A DNA stretch of 64,000 bases from NCBI RefSeq assembly GCF_012184415.1, contig NZ_VTOX01000002.1, positions 186,001-250,000 of the forward strand. Direction: 5' to 3'. The notes beneath the pieces are model-generated. The model saw nothing but the letters and a program-made list of their open reading frames with translations, was not told the origin of the DNA and ran no database searches. The translations under genes and the position numbers were made by a program. Source of the stretch: Ramlibacter lithotrophicus. GTDB lineage: Bacteria > Pseudomonadota > Gammaproteobacteria > Burkholderiales > Burkholderiaceae_C. How positions within the stretch are numbered: the first letter of the stretch is position 1; every line of letters begins with the position of its first letter. Below are positions 24,501-33,381 of the stretch, piece by piece.

Positions 24501-27039
24501 ACTGGCGCACGCGCCGGTAGTCGGCCGGACGCTGGTGCGCGACCTCGCCAACCACGCGGTGTTGGCCTGGCGCCAGCTGCACCGGCACAGCGGCCGCGGC
24601 GGCACACCCCTGCCGCTGGTGTTGGAGTTCCCATGGGGCCGGCAGGAGTTCTGGGGCGCGCCTCAGCACTACACCTGGTCGCGCGGCCACGGAGGCCCCC
24701 ACGCCCTGGAGTGCGCGATGATGGCCCTGGAGCAATCGGCCCTCCAGCAGTTGGCGGCGGGCCGCCCCGCAGGTGAGCTCTTGCGGGAGCTGGTGGAAGG
24801 CCACAGCAGTCTCGCCGTGCTGAGCATCGCGGTGCTCGTCGCGCTTCGGGCGCAGGAGGTGTCCGCGGTGAGCCTGCCGCTGGTGAGCAGCCACCGGCTC
24901 TGGCGCCTGGATCTGGACCGCAACCGGCAGGAGCGGCAGCTGCAGTCGGCCAACCTCATCGGCTTCACCAGCGACGATGCGCACCGCAAGGCCGTAATCG
25001 AAGCCGGTGGGATTCAGGAGCGGGGCCTGGACATCCGCTGGCTGGTGCAACTTTTCGCGCTGGGGCCGGACGAGGGGCTGCGTTCGGCGTGCCGGGCCGC
25101 GCTGGACCGTTTCCCCCTCGAGCTGGACCTGGACTACGACGAGCCGGCGCCCAGCGAGGCGCAACTGGCGGAGCTGCGCCGCAACGCGGAGTTGTGGGCC
25201 GAGTTCGGGCACCAGGAGAACTATGTGAGGGTACCTATCCCGGGCCGCACTGACGTGGTGGGCATCGAGATGCGCAGCGCGCGGCATGCCGCTCCGGAGA
25301 TTCTGGCGGCGCGACAGCACTACGAGGAAATCGCCCGCGAATCGGAGCTCTGGCTGTGGGTGGAGAAGTGTTTCGAGACAGGCGCATTGGCACCCGGGCT
25401 GGCCGCGGCCGAAGCCGTCGAGCGCGCGAAGGAAATGTCCGCCGCTGTCGCTGCCGGAACAGCGGCTTCGCTGATGCCGGACCATGCTGTGGCCCATGCC
25501 TGCATCGCCGGCACCGCTGCGGCCGTGTTGTGCTTCGACGGGCCAGCTGAACATGCTGGGTGGGCCCGTAGCACCGTCGAGGTCTACCGCGACCAGGTCG
25601 AGGCTCCCGCGGACGACCTTTTCGCCAAGTCTCGCAATCCCTGGCACCCCAAGCTCTTCGTCGCCCGGGCGCTGGCGGCCAGCATCCGGAACGGCCGTGA
25701 GCAAGCGGACGACCGGGCGGCGCTATACCGGTTGCTGGCCCACCCGCAGGAGGCCGTCGCGCTGAAAGCGCTGGAGGGCATCGCAGGCTGCTGGGCGCGG
25801 GATGCGCGCTTCGCCTGGTGCGGCTTCAATCTGGGGCTGCGCCTGGCGCAGTACCGGCGCACGACAGCGGACCACCGGCTGACCGCTGCAGACCGCGCCC
25901 GCATCGAAGACGAGCGCAGGAGGCTCGCCCTGTGCGAGGCGATGCGCGAGCTGGCCGCGCCGGAGGAGTTTCCGCCTTGGGTGCAGCCCCTGCCGTCCTG
26001 GACCCCGGTGGCGCCGGAGGCAGACGATGAGCTCAGGCAGCCCGACGAAAGCGGGTGGCGCCGGTCCGAGGACATCTGGCTCAGCGACTTCGCGGCTGCA
26101 GTTCTGCAGCGCGTTCCCGCCACGGCCGTTATGCAAAGCCCAGCGCGGGACCGTTACCTCGAAGCCCTGGAAGGATTTGTCGCATGGACACTGGACAGCG
26201 TTAACCCGCTGTGGCGCGCCGAGGGGCGCCAACGCAGGGCGTGGAACGGCGGGGAGCTTTTCCATTGGCTGCGCCAATTGGGCCGGTCGCTCGCGGGTGT
26301 GGCGGAGCGGCTTCCTGCATCGGAATTCCGCGAGCGGCTGCTTGGCCCCATCCTGGATCAGCCCGACGAGGTGGCGATGCGGCTGCTCGGTCCACTCACC
26401 GGTGATCTCGCGGCCTCAGGCGTCCTGGATGCCCCGTGCCTAGACCCCGAAGTGCTGGGCGTGCTGGAGATGGTTCTGGATCGGGTGCTGGACCACCGCG
26501 ACTTCCGCCGCTCCGCCTACAGCGATGGCAGCATGAGTGGCTACGACATGCCCGACCTGATCAAGGCCTTCCTGTGGGTAGCGATCGACGGCGCGCACGC
26601 GGCCACCCGGTTCGCGAACGGCCGCTGGGACGACCTGCCGCAAATGCTGCCGCTGGTCGACAAGCTGGTTCGTCAGGGTGGCTGGATTCCGTACGTCGCG
26701 ACCCAGTACGTGACCCTGTGCGAGCGCGCCGGCAGCGCTTACCCCGTGGAGACCTTCGCCGACCAGGTCCTCACGCAGCTGCGGGATGGCCGCCTGCCCG
26801 AAGGGTGGCGAGGCACCGCCATTCCAGCCGCGCTCGCCGGGCTGGTGCAGGCCCATGCTGCCCGTCACCAGCCGCTGCCGACCGAACTCGCTAGAAAGCT
26901 GCTGCATGTCCTGGATGCCTTAGTAGATCTCGGCGACCGTCGCAGCGCAGCGCTGCAGCAGATGGAAGCCTTTCGCGGCGTGCGACTGCCTCCGCGCGAA
27001 GGCATTGGGGGCTCAGCCGACTACCCACATCATGGCTAG
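21598..27039 (+). CDS. Giant nuclease-STAND-like NTPase, candidate antiphage protein
   Basis: The 1813-residue protein begins with a nuclease-like domain (about 15-220): Glu25 in FTFEDAVAGCYLAALV, Asp65/Asp66 in PLDDVIVDA and Gln85-Val-Lys87 in LSLQVKRS. This E-D-QxK arrangement is a PD-(D/E)xK variant as in Cap4/DUF4297 or Mrr effectors. Next comes a P-loop NTPase (about 300-560), with Walker A GLPGTGKT at 325-332 and Walker B VLFIDGLDRI (Asp393, Asp396). The remaining 1200 residues are helical, repeat-like and without named domains, as expected of a STAND sensor. It matches the Avs-type architecture (nuclease, NTPase, long sensor) but I cannot place it in Avs1-4. ATG 21628 (GGAG 11 bases upstream) is an alternative start. 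Confidence 0.75.
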   Translation: MMGSSWSHAHMPSPELTGGAGFTFEDAVAGCYLAALVSGTTAPGLDAGVVQRVAQQQGDAGEPLDDVIVDAVASADHTTMRLSLQVKRSLTVSDAASNTDFREVIQRSWRTLQKPDFREHLDRVGAAVGTMSDDAHRQFTTVCEWARASESPASFFQRCSDGGGASQAHQAVVHAVRHCALGDAGPLQDDALHRLLSHLVLIKFDLMHAGSTTAAAVLAGLQRALAPAQHARAQDLWDHLRQIARDGAGRREEFSRASLLRRLPAGYRFAGAPALAADLQVLRESSRHWLAQQAHDIGGTHVDRTDLRAALATEMERHRLTLIKGLPGTGKTVLLRDLLERCSADGTTLFLTANRLSGRSWGENAVAMGLSTVAIEPLLVEVAATGQAVLFIDGLDRIAPQQRAVVTDLLGQILGSPALASWRIVATARDAGIEPLRNWVPPALIADSGVGYVDVQDLSDGEAAGLVARLPALRPLLIGGDDRVRALARRPFFASVLARGLAGYPAGFAPRSELDLVRAWWARGGYDAPDIQVLARQQALIELAQRSARELGRDVRIRMLSPATQAVLPSLQQDGLVQQVRSGLTVQFAHDIFFEWSLLHLLLDEGEHWIRVLTDAGEPPALARTVELLSQDTYVDPEAWGRHLKALEAPALRPQWLRAWLIAPVFTPDFSGHADVLTATLAADDHRLLGKLLVWMRAEKTTPNPLVLSGQLGGDLAPAERIRIADLLGWPSDFGAWERLLTWALDHIDDIPDACLRELVALFQTWQVPLMDLPHPLSRRIVAQCATWLHAIEDAHQSPQWRSADDAEPAQLAPRVPGGLDSELRAIVLRAARAFPDVVRAYLVKIEPIQRLQESAFREVMGHAALLAQTHPELLAQVARRSFLNELPDDQQARERRESRERASRIAALRAKPEAERTRNEQRALDLLPMSIMSGRSFSHHDWDRLSIGADFQGYFPASPLREPFHALLAHAPVVGRTLVRDLANHAVLAWRQLHRHSGRGGTPLPLVLEFPWGRQEFWGAPQHYTWSRGHGGPHALECAMMALEQSALQQLAAGRPAGELLRELVEGHSSLAVLSIAVLVALRAQEVSAVSLPLVSSHRLWRLDLDRNRQERQLQSANLIGFTSDDAHRKAVIEAGGIQERGLDIRWLVQLFALGPDEGLRSACRAALDRFPLELDLDYDEPAPSEAQLAELRRNAELWAEFGHQENYVRVPIPGRTDVVGIEMRSARHAAPEILAARQHYEEIARESELWLWVEKCFETGALAPGLAAAEAVERAKEMSAAVAAGTAASLMPDHAVAHACIAGTAAAVLCFDGPAEHAGWARSTVEVYRDQVEAPADDLFAKSRNPWHPKLFVARALAASIRNGREQADDRAALYRLLAHPQEAVALKALEGIAGCWARDARFAWCGFNLGLRLAQYRRTTADHRLTAADRARIEDERRRLALCEAMRELAAPEEFPPWVQPLPSWTPVAPEADDELRQPDESGWRRSEDIWLSDFAAAVLQRVPATAVMQSPARDRYLEALEGFVAWTLDSVNPLWRAEGRQRRAWNGGELFHWLRQLGRSLAGVAERLPASEFRERLLGPILDQPDEVAMRLLGPLTGDLAASGVLDAPCLDPEVLGVLEMVLDRVLDHRDFRRSAYSDGSMSGYDMPDLIKAFLWVAIDGAHAATRFANGRWDDLPQMLPLVDKLVRQGGWIPYVATQYVTLCERAGSAYPVETFADQVLTQLRDGRLPEGWRGTAIPAALAGLVQAHAARHQPLPTELARKLLHVLDALVDLGDRRSAALQQMEAFRGVRLPPREGIGGSADYPHHG

Positions 27040-27510
27040 CAAAAGCCCCGATGGAATGGCTGAAGGCCTATGCTCCCAGCAAAGTTCAAGGACAAGTGGA
27101 TATGCATGTTTGCCGAGATGGCCATATAACCATTGGCGCTTCCTGTTGTCGGCGTGTGGCGCAGCTGGGCAAGCCCCTTGCGTTGGCTCACGATCGACGA
27201 CACCTCGCCCTCCCGGATCTGAGACACACCGCGCTTGGGCCCGGTCCACCCGCGACTGCTCCAATGGCGGCTGTTGACCAATCGAGACCCCTCACTGCGC
27301 AAATCGGCCAAGGTCAGGTAGGGGCGACAGCAGCCATCGGGCGGCTCCAACCTGACCGGCAGCACCCAGTCTTCAACGGACATTCAAGTTGGCGCCACGA
27401 CGGGCAGCTCATGGCCGCAAGCCGTTCGTTGGCGGCGACGCATGCTGACTATCGCTGATCGAACATTAGCGCTAGCCAGACTCGCCCGCGTGGCAGCAAG
27501 CTAACGAGCA
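27040..27510. other. Gene-free stretch downstream of the STAND-like gene
   Basis: 471 bp between the convergent STAND-like and aminotransferase genes. Open frames here (for example 27036-27383 minus) have no start signal, overlap each other and match nothing I know. I see no hairpin followed by T-run and no obvious target-site duplication with the 21.0-21.6 kb gap. It may be decayed accessory DNA. Confidence 0.45.
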
Positions 27511-28707
27511 TCACCCCATCGCCTTCCCCAACCTCCCCACCCCCTCCTCGATCTTCGCCACATCCGCCGTCGCAAAACTGAGCCTGAGCGTTGACAGATC
27601 GGGATTCGTCGCAAAGAACGGCGCCCCCGGCACGAAGGCGACCTTCTCCTCGATCGCCTTCTTGGCAAACTCGTTGGCGTCGCTGATCCTGCCGTTCGCG
27701 CCGGTGAGGCGGGCCCAGAAGAACAGGCCGCCTTGCGGCTGCGTGAACTCGATCGCGTCGCCCAGTTCGCGCTTCAGCGCGGCGCCCATGGCGGCGGCGC
27801 GCTCGGCGTAGGTCTTGCGCACCTTCGCCAGCGTGGCCGGCATGCGGCCCGACTTGAGGTACTGCGCGGCGGTCGCCTGCGCGAAGGTGCTGGTGTGGGC
27901 GTCGCTGAACTGCTTGCACATGGTCGCCTTCGCCAGCAGCTCGGGCGGCGCGACCATCCAGCCCACGCGCAGGCCAGGGCTGAGCACCTTCGACAGCGAT
28001 CCGCAGTGCGCCACCCATTCGCGCGCGCCCGGCTGCTGCGCGCACAGCGACAGGATCGACGGCGGCGGCGGCTCCCCGAAATAGAGGTCGCCGTACGGGT
28101 CGTCCTCGACGATCAGGGTCTCGTGGTTCACCGCCAGTTCCAGCACGCGCTTGCGTCGCTCCAGGCTCAACATGCGCCCGCTCGGATTGCCGAAGGTGGG
28201 AATCAGGTAGACGAACTTGGGCTTGTGTTCGACGATCAGCTGCTCGAGGACGTCGACCTTGACGCCGTTCTCGTCGATCGGCGCGCTGATGATGTCGGCG
28301 CCATAGAGGCGGAAGCACTGGATGGTGGCCAGGAACGTGGGACCTTCGACGATCACCTTGTCGCCGGGGCTGATCATGGTCTTGCCGATCAGGTCCAGCG
28401 CCTGCTGGCTGCCGGTGGTGACGATCAGGCCGTCGGCGGCGACGGCCACGCCCTTGCTCGCCATGAACGCGCTCAGCTGCTCGCGCAGCGGCTCGTAGCC
28501 TTCGGTGGCGCCGTACTGCAGCGCGCCGCCGGCTTCCTGCTGCAGCGCCTTGTTGACCGATTCCCTGATGCCCTCGACGTCGAACATCGCGGCATCCGGA
28601 AAGCCGCCGGCAAAGCTGATGATGCCCGGCTTGCCCAGGAGCTTGAACAGCTCGCGGATGGCGGAGGTTTCGACGTTGTCCAGGCGGGAGGCGAAATTCA
28701 AGGGCAT
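27511..28707 (-). CDS. PLP-dependent aminotransferase, class I (2-aminoadipate/LysN-like)
   Basis: The 398-residue fold-type I aminotransferase has IISFAGGFPDAAMF near the start, GATEGYEPLREQL, TTGSQQALDLIGK, PTFGNPSGRMLS, DDPYGDLYF, the PLP lysine in CGSLSKVLSPGLRVGW, and a late Arg in STLRLSFA for the substrate carboxylate. This set is typical of MocR-related or 2-aminoadipate/aromatic aminotransferases (LysN, AlaA-like), not of AspC. It probably transfers amino groups from branched, aromatic or 2-aminoadipate substrates to 2-oxoglutarate. The start at ATG 28707 was chosen because the family begins at the NFASRLDNV segment; a 19-codon extension is out of family. No operon partner is evident. 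Confidence 0.9.
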   Translation of the reverse strand: MPLNFASRLDNVETSAIRELFKLLGKPGIISFAGGFPDAAMFDVEGIRESVNKALQQEAGGALQYGATEGYEPLREQLSAFMASKGVAVAADGLIVTTGSQQALDLIGKTMISPGDKVIVEGPTFLATIQCFRLYGADIISAPIDENGVKVDVLEQLIVEHKPKFVYLIPTFGNPSGRMLSLERRKRVLELAVNHETLIVEDDPYGDLYFGEPPPPSILSLCAQQPGAREWVAHCGSLSKVLSPGLRVGWMVAPPELLAKATMCKQFSDAHTSTFAQATAAQYLKSGRMPATLAKVRKTYAERAAAMGAALKRELGDAIEFTQPQGGLFFWARLTGANGRISDANEFAKKAIEEKVAFVPGAPFFATNPDLSTLRLSFATADVAKIEEGVGRLGKAMG

Positions 28708-28860
28708 GGGAGTCTCGTGATGCTGAAGGGGCACGGGCGGCGTGGGGCCGCGTTCCTGCGGCATGGTAGCGCTTCGGCGAGACCCGCCGGCGAATCGGCT
28801 TCCGTCGCGTGGTCGGCGCCAGGGTGCCGAAGGCGGTGCGGGCGGGGTGGCAAGCGACGG

Positions 28861-30705
28861 TCAGTGCAGGCTGCTCGTGCGCTTCGGCCGCGAATGCTCC
28901 AGCGACAGGAGTTCGTCGACCGTCGGCGGGGACTGCGGCGGCAGTTCGTCGTGCTTGGGCCAGGGCGACGAGCGCCACGGCGACGAATCGGGCGAGCCGA
29001 CGAAGCGCAGCGCGCGGCCGTGCGGGTCGTTCTCGATGTCCAGCAGCAGCCGCGCCAGGGTCTGCAGCAGGCCGGCCGGGTCGCCGCTCTCGGGCAGCGG
29101 CGGCGCGAACCCGGCGACGCGCAACTTCAGCGTCACGCCGGGCGGCAGGCGTCCGGAATACTTCAGGCCGCGGGCGATGATGTTGCGCCCGCCGATCGCC
29201 GCCTGCCCCTGGGTCGGGTGACCGCCCAGCACCAGCACGATGTCGTCGCCCTGCTCGCGCGCCACCAGGTCGCCTTCGCGGGCCTCCTTGGCCACGCATT
29301 CGCCGGCCCGCACCAGTGCGGCCTCGCCGGCCTCGCGCCCGAACTCGGCGCGGATGTCGGCCAGGTTCGCAACGTGCACCCGCAGCACGGCGCCGGCCAG
29401 CGGGTCCTTGCGGGCCAGCCGCAGGACCGACTCCAGCCGTCGCTGCAGCACCCGATGGTTGGCCAGGCCGGTGAGGGGGTCGGTGTGCGCCATCGCCTTC
29501 AGCCGTTCGCGGCTGGCGTGCCGCTCGCGGCTGCGGAAGTACAGGCCGATCAGCAGCAGCGGCACTTCCGCCGCGCCACCGAGCTGGGGCCCGAAGTCGG
29601 TCAGGAACGACGGCTCCACCAGCCCCAGGTTGTGGACCAGAGGCGCCAGCGCGCCGGCCATCAGGAAGGCCATGCCGGCCAGGATCCACAGTCCCACCTT
29701 CGGCTGGCGGCGCGAATACCAGACCATCACGCCCAGCAGCACCAGCAGCCCGGGCAGCGCGAAGATGCTGGGGGCCCGGTAGACGTTCTCGCGGCCCACC
29801 ACCAGGAAGGCAACCACCATCAGCGTCGCCGTGACCACGTGCCCGTACAGCAGCCATGACAGGATCGGCCGTCCGCGCTCGGCCACCAGCTCGCGCAGGA
29901 AGAGGCCCACCCACGCGATGCTCAGGCCCGGGATCACCACCGGTGCCTTGTCGGTCCACCACGGCTGGTCGGGCCACAGGTATTCGCCGGCCAGCCCCGT
30001 CAGCGCCATGATGCTCACCGCCACCATCGCCACGTGCACCGCGTAATAGAGGTGGATCGGATCGCGCCAGGAGACCGCGTTGAACAGGCTCACCAGCACC
30101 ACCATCGCGATGAAGCCGGCGTAGGCGCCCAGCACGAAGTGCCAGGCTTTCACGCTTTCGATGAAGCTGGTCACGTTCTGCACCGTCCACTGCACCCGGA
30201 TCGGCTGGGCGTTGCGCACGCGCAGGTAGGTGGCGTCCTCGCCGGGCCGGAGGTCGAAGGCGAACGACGGGTCGATGTGCCGCACCGGCCAGTCGGCCAC
30301 CGGCAGCGAGTCGCCCGAGCGCTGAGTGCGCCAGTGCCCGCCGCCGTCGGGCCGGAACAGCTCCACCGAGTCGGTGCCCGAAAAGGCGATGCGCAGCACG
30401 GCCCGCGTCGGCTCGGCCACCCGCGGCAGCTCGAGCCGGTACCACACGGCGGTGCCCGGGCCCAGCGGCATCACCTGGTTCGGGTTCACCGGGCGGCCGG
30501 CGCCGGTAGCGAAGGCGCGGTGCGCCTGGTCCACCGTCGCGGCCGCGGTGTGATCGACCCAGAAGGCGCCGCCCAGTTCGCGCGCCGGCCAGCGGCGCGC
30601 CGGCTCCGACTCGGCCAGGGCGGTGCCGGCCAGGGCCGCCGCCAGGGCGAACAGCATGGCCAGCCAGATGTGGCGCCACCACGGCGCCGGGAACCGCGCA
30701 CTCAA
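28861..30705 (-). CDS. 7TMR-DISM receptor with degenerate GGDEF domain (copy 1)
   Basis: The 614-residue protein has a signal peptide (about 1-34), an extracellular 7TMR-DISMED2-like beta-sandwich (about 40-165: GTAVWYRLELP, TDSVELFRP), seven membrane helices (about 180-395) and a C-terminal GGDEF-like domain. The GGDEF fold begins correctly (AHTDPLTGLANHR), but the signature loop reads REQGDDIVLVL, so the metal and GTP residues are altered and cyclase activity is unlikely. The best start is TTG 30705, preceded by GGAGG eight bases upstream; a GTG 27 codons earlier has no such site. The next gene upstream on the same strand encodes a close paralogue. It may sense an external ligand. Confidence 0.87.
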   Translation of the reverse strand: MSARFPAPWWRHIWLAMLFALAAALAGTALAESEPARRWPARELGGAFWVDHTAAATVDQAHRAFATGAGRPVNPNQVMPLGPGTAVWYRLELPRVAEPTRAVLRIAFSGTDSVELFRPDGGGHWRTQRSGDSLPVADWPVRHIDPSFAFDLRPGEDATYLRVRNAQPIRVQWTVQNVTSFIESVKAWHFVLGAYAGFIAMVVLVSLFNAVSWRDPIHLYYAVHVAMVAVSIMALTGLAGEYLWPDQPWWTDKAPVVIPGLSIAWVGLFLRELVAERGRPILSWLLYGHVVTATLMVVAFLVVGRENVYRAPSIFALPGLLVLLGVMVWYSRRQPKVGLWILAGMAFLMAGALAPLVHNLGLVEPSFLTDFGPQLGGAAEVPLLLIGLYFRSRERHASRERLKAMAHTDPLTGLANHRVLQRRLESVLRLARKDPLAGAVLRVHVANLADIRAEFGREAGEAALVRAGECVAKEAREGDLVAREQGDDIVLVLGGHPTQGQAAIGGRNIIARGLKYSGRLPPGVTLKLRVAGFAPPLPESGDPAGLLQTLARLLLDIENDPHGRALRFVGSPDSSPWRSSPWPKHDELPPQSPPTVDELLSLEHSRPKRTSSLH

Positions 30706-30806
30706 CGTCCCTGCCTCCGTGTGATCCTGCGTTTCGGTCAGTCTAGCGATCAAGACGGGCGAAGGCGGAGAATGCCATGCGGCCACGGTCGGTCATTGCC
30801 CGGGTT

Positions 30807-32549
30807 TCAGCGCTGCCGGCCCGCGGCCGGATCGATCACCAGCAGGCTGCGCCGCAACAGGTCGCGTCCCAGCTGGTCGCTCGCCTGCGCCAGCGTCGCC
30901 AGCAGCGTCGCGGCGGTCCCGGCCGGCAGCGGCGCATGGATACCGACCACCCGCAGCGAGAGGGTGACCCCTGGCGGCAGGCGGCCGGAGAACTTGAGCC
31001 CGCGGGCGATGATGTTGCGGCCCGCCTCGCTCACCTGGGCGCGCTCCACCCGCCCGTGCAGCACCAGCACCAGGTCGCCGCCTTGCTCCCGCGCCACCAG
31101 GTCGGACTCGGCGGCTTCGGTCGCCACGCACTCGGCCGCGCGCACCAGCGCGGCTTCGGCCGCCTCGCGTCCGTACTCGTTGCGGATGGTGGAATAGTTC
31201 GCGACATGCACCCGCAGCACGCCGCCCACCGTCGGGTCGCGGCGGGCGCGCCGCAGCAGCAGTTCCACCCGCTCGTGCAGCACGCGGTGGTTGGCGAGGC
31301 CAGTCAGCGGGTCGGTGTGCGCCAGCGCCTGGGCCCGCAGCTGGTTGTCGCGGCGCTCTCGGCTGCGGAAATACAGGCCCACCAGCACCAGCGGGATCTC
31401 CAGCACCCCGCCGATCTGCGGGCCGTACTGGGTGGCGAAGCCGACGGGCAACAACCCCAGGTTGCGCAGCAACGGGAACAGGCTGCCGGCCACCAGCATC
31501 GCGAAGCCGGCCAGCACCCATCCGCCCACCGCCGGGCGGCGCAGCGTGTACCAGGCGAGCACGCCGAGGATGAACGCCAGGGTGAACAGCGCATACACGT
31601 TGAACGGCCGGAACATGAAGTGGCGGCCCCACACCAGGAAAGCCGCCACGATCAGCAAGGAGATCGCCGCATGCGCCAGCAGCAGCCGCGACAGCAGCGG
31701 TTTGCCGCGCTCGGCGACCAGCTCGCGCACCAGCACGCCCATCCAGCCGAGGGCAGCCATGGGAACGACCAGCGACGCAATGTCGTTCCACCAGGGCCAG
31801 TGCGGCCACAGGTACTCGCCCGCGACCCCGGTCAGCGACATCACGCTCAGGCCGACCAGCACCACGTGCACGGCGTAATAGAGATGGATCGGATCGCGCC
31901 AGGCGACGGCATGGACCAGGTTCAGCAGGATCACCAGCACGATGAGTCCCGTGCCGGCGCCGAGCGCCAGGTGCCACAGCTTGGACGACTCGTTGAAGCC
32001 GCTGGCGTCCCACAGTTCCCACTGCAGGCTGACCGGGTGGCTGTGTTGCACACGCAGGTAGGTCGGCCGCGACTCCTGGGGCCGCACGGTCATCGGGAAC
32101 GCGGGATGCAGGTACGGCAGGGCCCATTCCGCCACCGGGAGGGAGTCGCCCGCGCGCCGCACCTCCCAGCCACCGGCCGGGTGGGGACGGAACAGTTCCA
32201 CCAGGTCGACGCCCGCGTAGGGCAGCGCCAGCACGGCGCGGGTCGGCACGGACGCGGGCGGCAGTTGCACGCGGTACCAGACGGCGGCGCCATGGCCCAG
32301 CGGCAGGATCTGCGTCTCGTCGGCCGGCCGTCCCTGCCCGGCTTCGAAGGCGCGTCGGGCCGCGTCGAAGGTCGCCTGCCCCGAAGCATCGGCCCACCAC
32401 TGCGCCGCCATGCCGCCGTGGCCGCGCCACGCCATCGAAGGTTCGGTCTCGGCGCCGGCGGCCGTGACCACGGCCAGCCAGGCAAGCGCGACGAGGCGCA
32501 GCAGGCGCCGCCACGCCGGCCGCCCGGAAAGATCTGAAAACAAGAACAA
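30807..32549 (-). CDS. 7TMR-DISM receptor with degenerate GGDEF domain (copy 2)
   Basis: The 580-residue paralogue of the downstream protein has the same order: signal peptide (about 1-33), DISMED2-like ectodomain (GAAVWYRVQLPP, VDLVELFRP), seven membrane helices (about 180-390, with the shared RDPIHLYYAVHV segment) and a GGDEF-like tail (AHTDPLTGLANHR). Its signature loop is REQGGDLVLVL, again not GGDEF. Translation probably starts at TTG 32547-32549, five bases after AGGAGG. The copies are 101 bp apart and look like a tandem duplication followed by divergence in both ectodomain and GGDEF loop. They may bind c-di-GMP or form heterodimers; neither can be shown here. Confidence 0.87.
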   Translation of the reverse strand: MFLFSDLSGRPAWRRLLRLVALAWLAVVTAAGAETEPSMAWRGHGGMAAQWWADASGQATFDAARRAFEAGQGRPADETQILPLGHGAAVWYRVQLPPASVPTRAVLALPYAGVDLVELFRPHPAGGWEVRRAGDSLPVAEWALPYLHPAFPMTVRPQESRPTYLRVQHSHPVSLQWELWDASGFNESSKLWHLALGAGTGLIVLVILLNLVHAVAWRDPIHLYYAVHVVLVGLSVMSLTGVAGEYLWPHWPWWNDIASLVVPMAALGWMGVLVRELVAERGKPLLSRLLLAHAAISLLIVAAFLVWGRHFMFRPFNVYALFTLAFILGVLAWYTLRRPAVGGWVLAGFAMLVAGSLFPLLRNLGLLPVGFATQYGPQIGGVLEIPLVLVGLYFRSRERRDNQLRAQALAHTDPLTGLANHRVLHERVELLLRRARRDPTVGGVLRVHVANYSTIRNEYGREAAEAALVRAAECVATEAAESDLVAREQGGDLVLVLHGRVERAQVSEAGRNIIARGLKFSGRLPPGVTLSLRVVGIHAPLPAGTAATLLATLAQASDQLGRDLLRRSLLVIDPAAGRQR

Positions 32550-32636
32550 CAGCTCCTCCTGCCGGGTATGCTAGCGCAGCCCGGCGCGACGCGACACCGT
32601 GCGTGCACGAAGAAGCCGGCGAACAGGGAGACCCGC

Positions 32637-33365
32637 ATGATCGAGGAACACATCGACATCGCCACCGCCGACGGCGCCATGAACAGCTTCGTGGTGTACC
32701 CGCAGGAGCGCGGGCCGCACCCGGTGGTGCTGTTCTACATGGACGCGCCGGGCAAGCGCGAGGAACTGCACGACATGGCGCGGCGGCTGGCCGGCGCCGG
32801 CTACTTCGTGGTGCTGCCCAACCTCTATTACCGGCGCACCCGCGACTGGTGGCTGACCGAACGCACCGAGGCGAAGATGGCCGTGATGTTCGAGCACATG
32901 AACGCGCTGACCAATGCCATGACGGTGCGCGACACCGGGGCCATGCTGCGCTACGTCGACGCGCACCCGCACGCCGACGGCCGTCGGGTCGGCGCCGTCG
33001 GCTACTGCATGAGCGGGCCATTCGTGATGCATGCGGCGGCCAGCTTCCCGGATCGCATCCGGAGCATCGCATCCATCCATGGCGCCAACCTGGTGACCGA
33101 CCGCGACGACTCGGCCCACCTGGTGGCGCCGCGCATCCGGTGCGAAAGCTATTTCGCATGCGCGGAGATCGACAAGTGGGCGTCGCACGAACTGGTGGAC
33201 CGGCTCGAGGCCGCGCTGGTCGCCGGCGGCACGCCGCACCGCATCGAGTGGTATCCGAAGGTGGAGCACGGTTTCGTGTTCCCGCTGCGCGCCTGCTACG
33301 ACCAGGCCGCCGCCGAGCGCCACTGGGAGCGCCTGTTCGACCTGTTCGGACGGACGCTGCGGTAG
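32637..33365 (+). CDS. Dienelactone hydrolase family protein
   Basis: The 242-residue alpha/beta-hydrolase belongs to the DLH type: HPVVLFYMDAPG strand-loop, DMARRLAGAGYFVVLPNLYYR, nucleophile Cys124 in GYCMSG (cysteine in place of serine, as in carboxymethylenebutenolidase) and a late His in VEHGFVF. The catalytic Asp is probably in the FACAEIDKW region. It may hydrolyse a lactone or small ester in aromatic degradation, but no partner genes are adjacent. ATG 32637 is chosen from the start of the fold (MIEEHIDIATADG); the frame is open for 23 more codons without ribosome site. It is divergent from the receptor gene, with 87 bp between them. Confidence 0.88.
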   Translation: MIEEHIDIATADGAMNSFVVYPQERGPHPVVLFYMDAPGKREELHDMARRLAGAGYFVVLPNLYYRRTRDWWLTERTEAKMAVMFEHMNALTNAMTVRDTGAMLRYVDAHPHADGRRVGAVGYCMSGPFVMHAAASFPDRIRSIASIHGANLVTDRDDSAHLVAPRIRCESYFACAEIDKWASHELVDRLEAALVAGGTPHRIEWYPKVEHGFVFPLRACYDQAAAERHWERLFDLFGRTLR

Positions 33366-33381
33366 CCTGCCCGGTCTTGCT

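Noticed and set aside
27036..27383. 115-codon minus-strand gene after the STAND-like gene
   Set aside because: It has unusual composition, no start signal and a competing overlapping frame at 27013-27264.
28861..32549. Active diguanylate cyclases
   Set aside because: The GGDEF loops are EQGDD and EQGGD; the residues needed for GTP and metal are changed in both.
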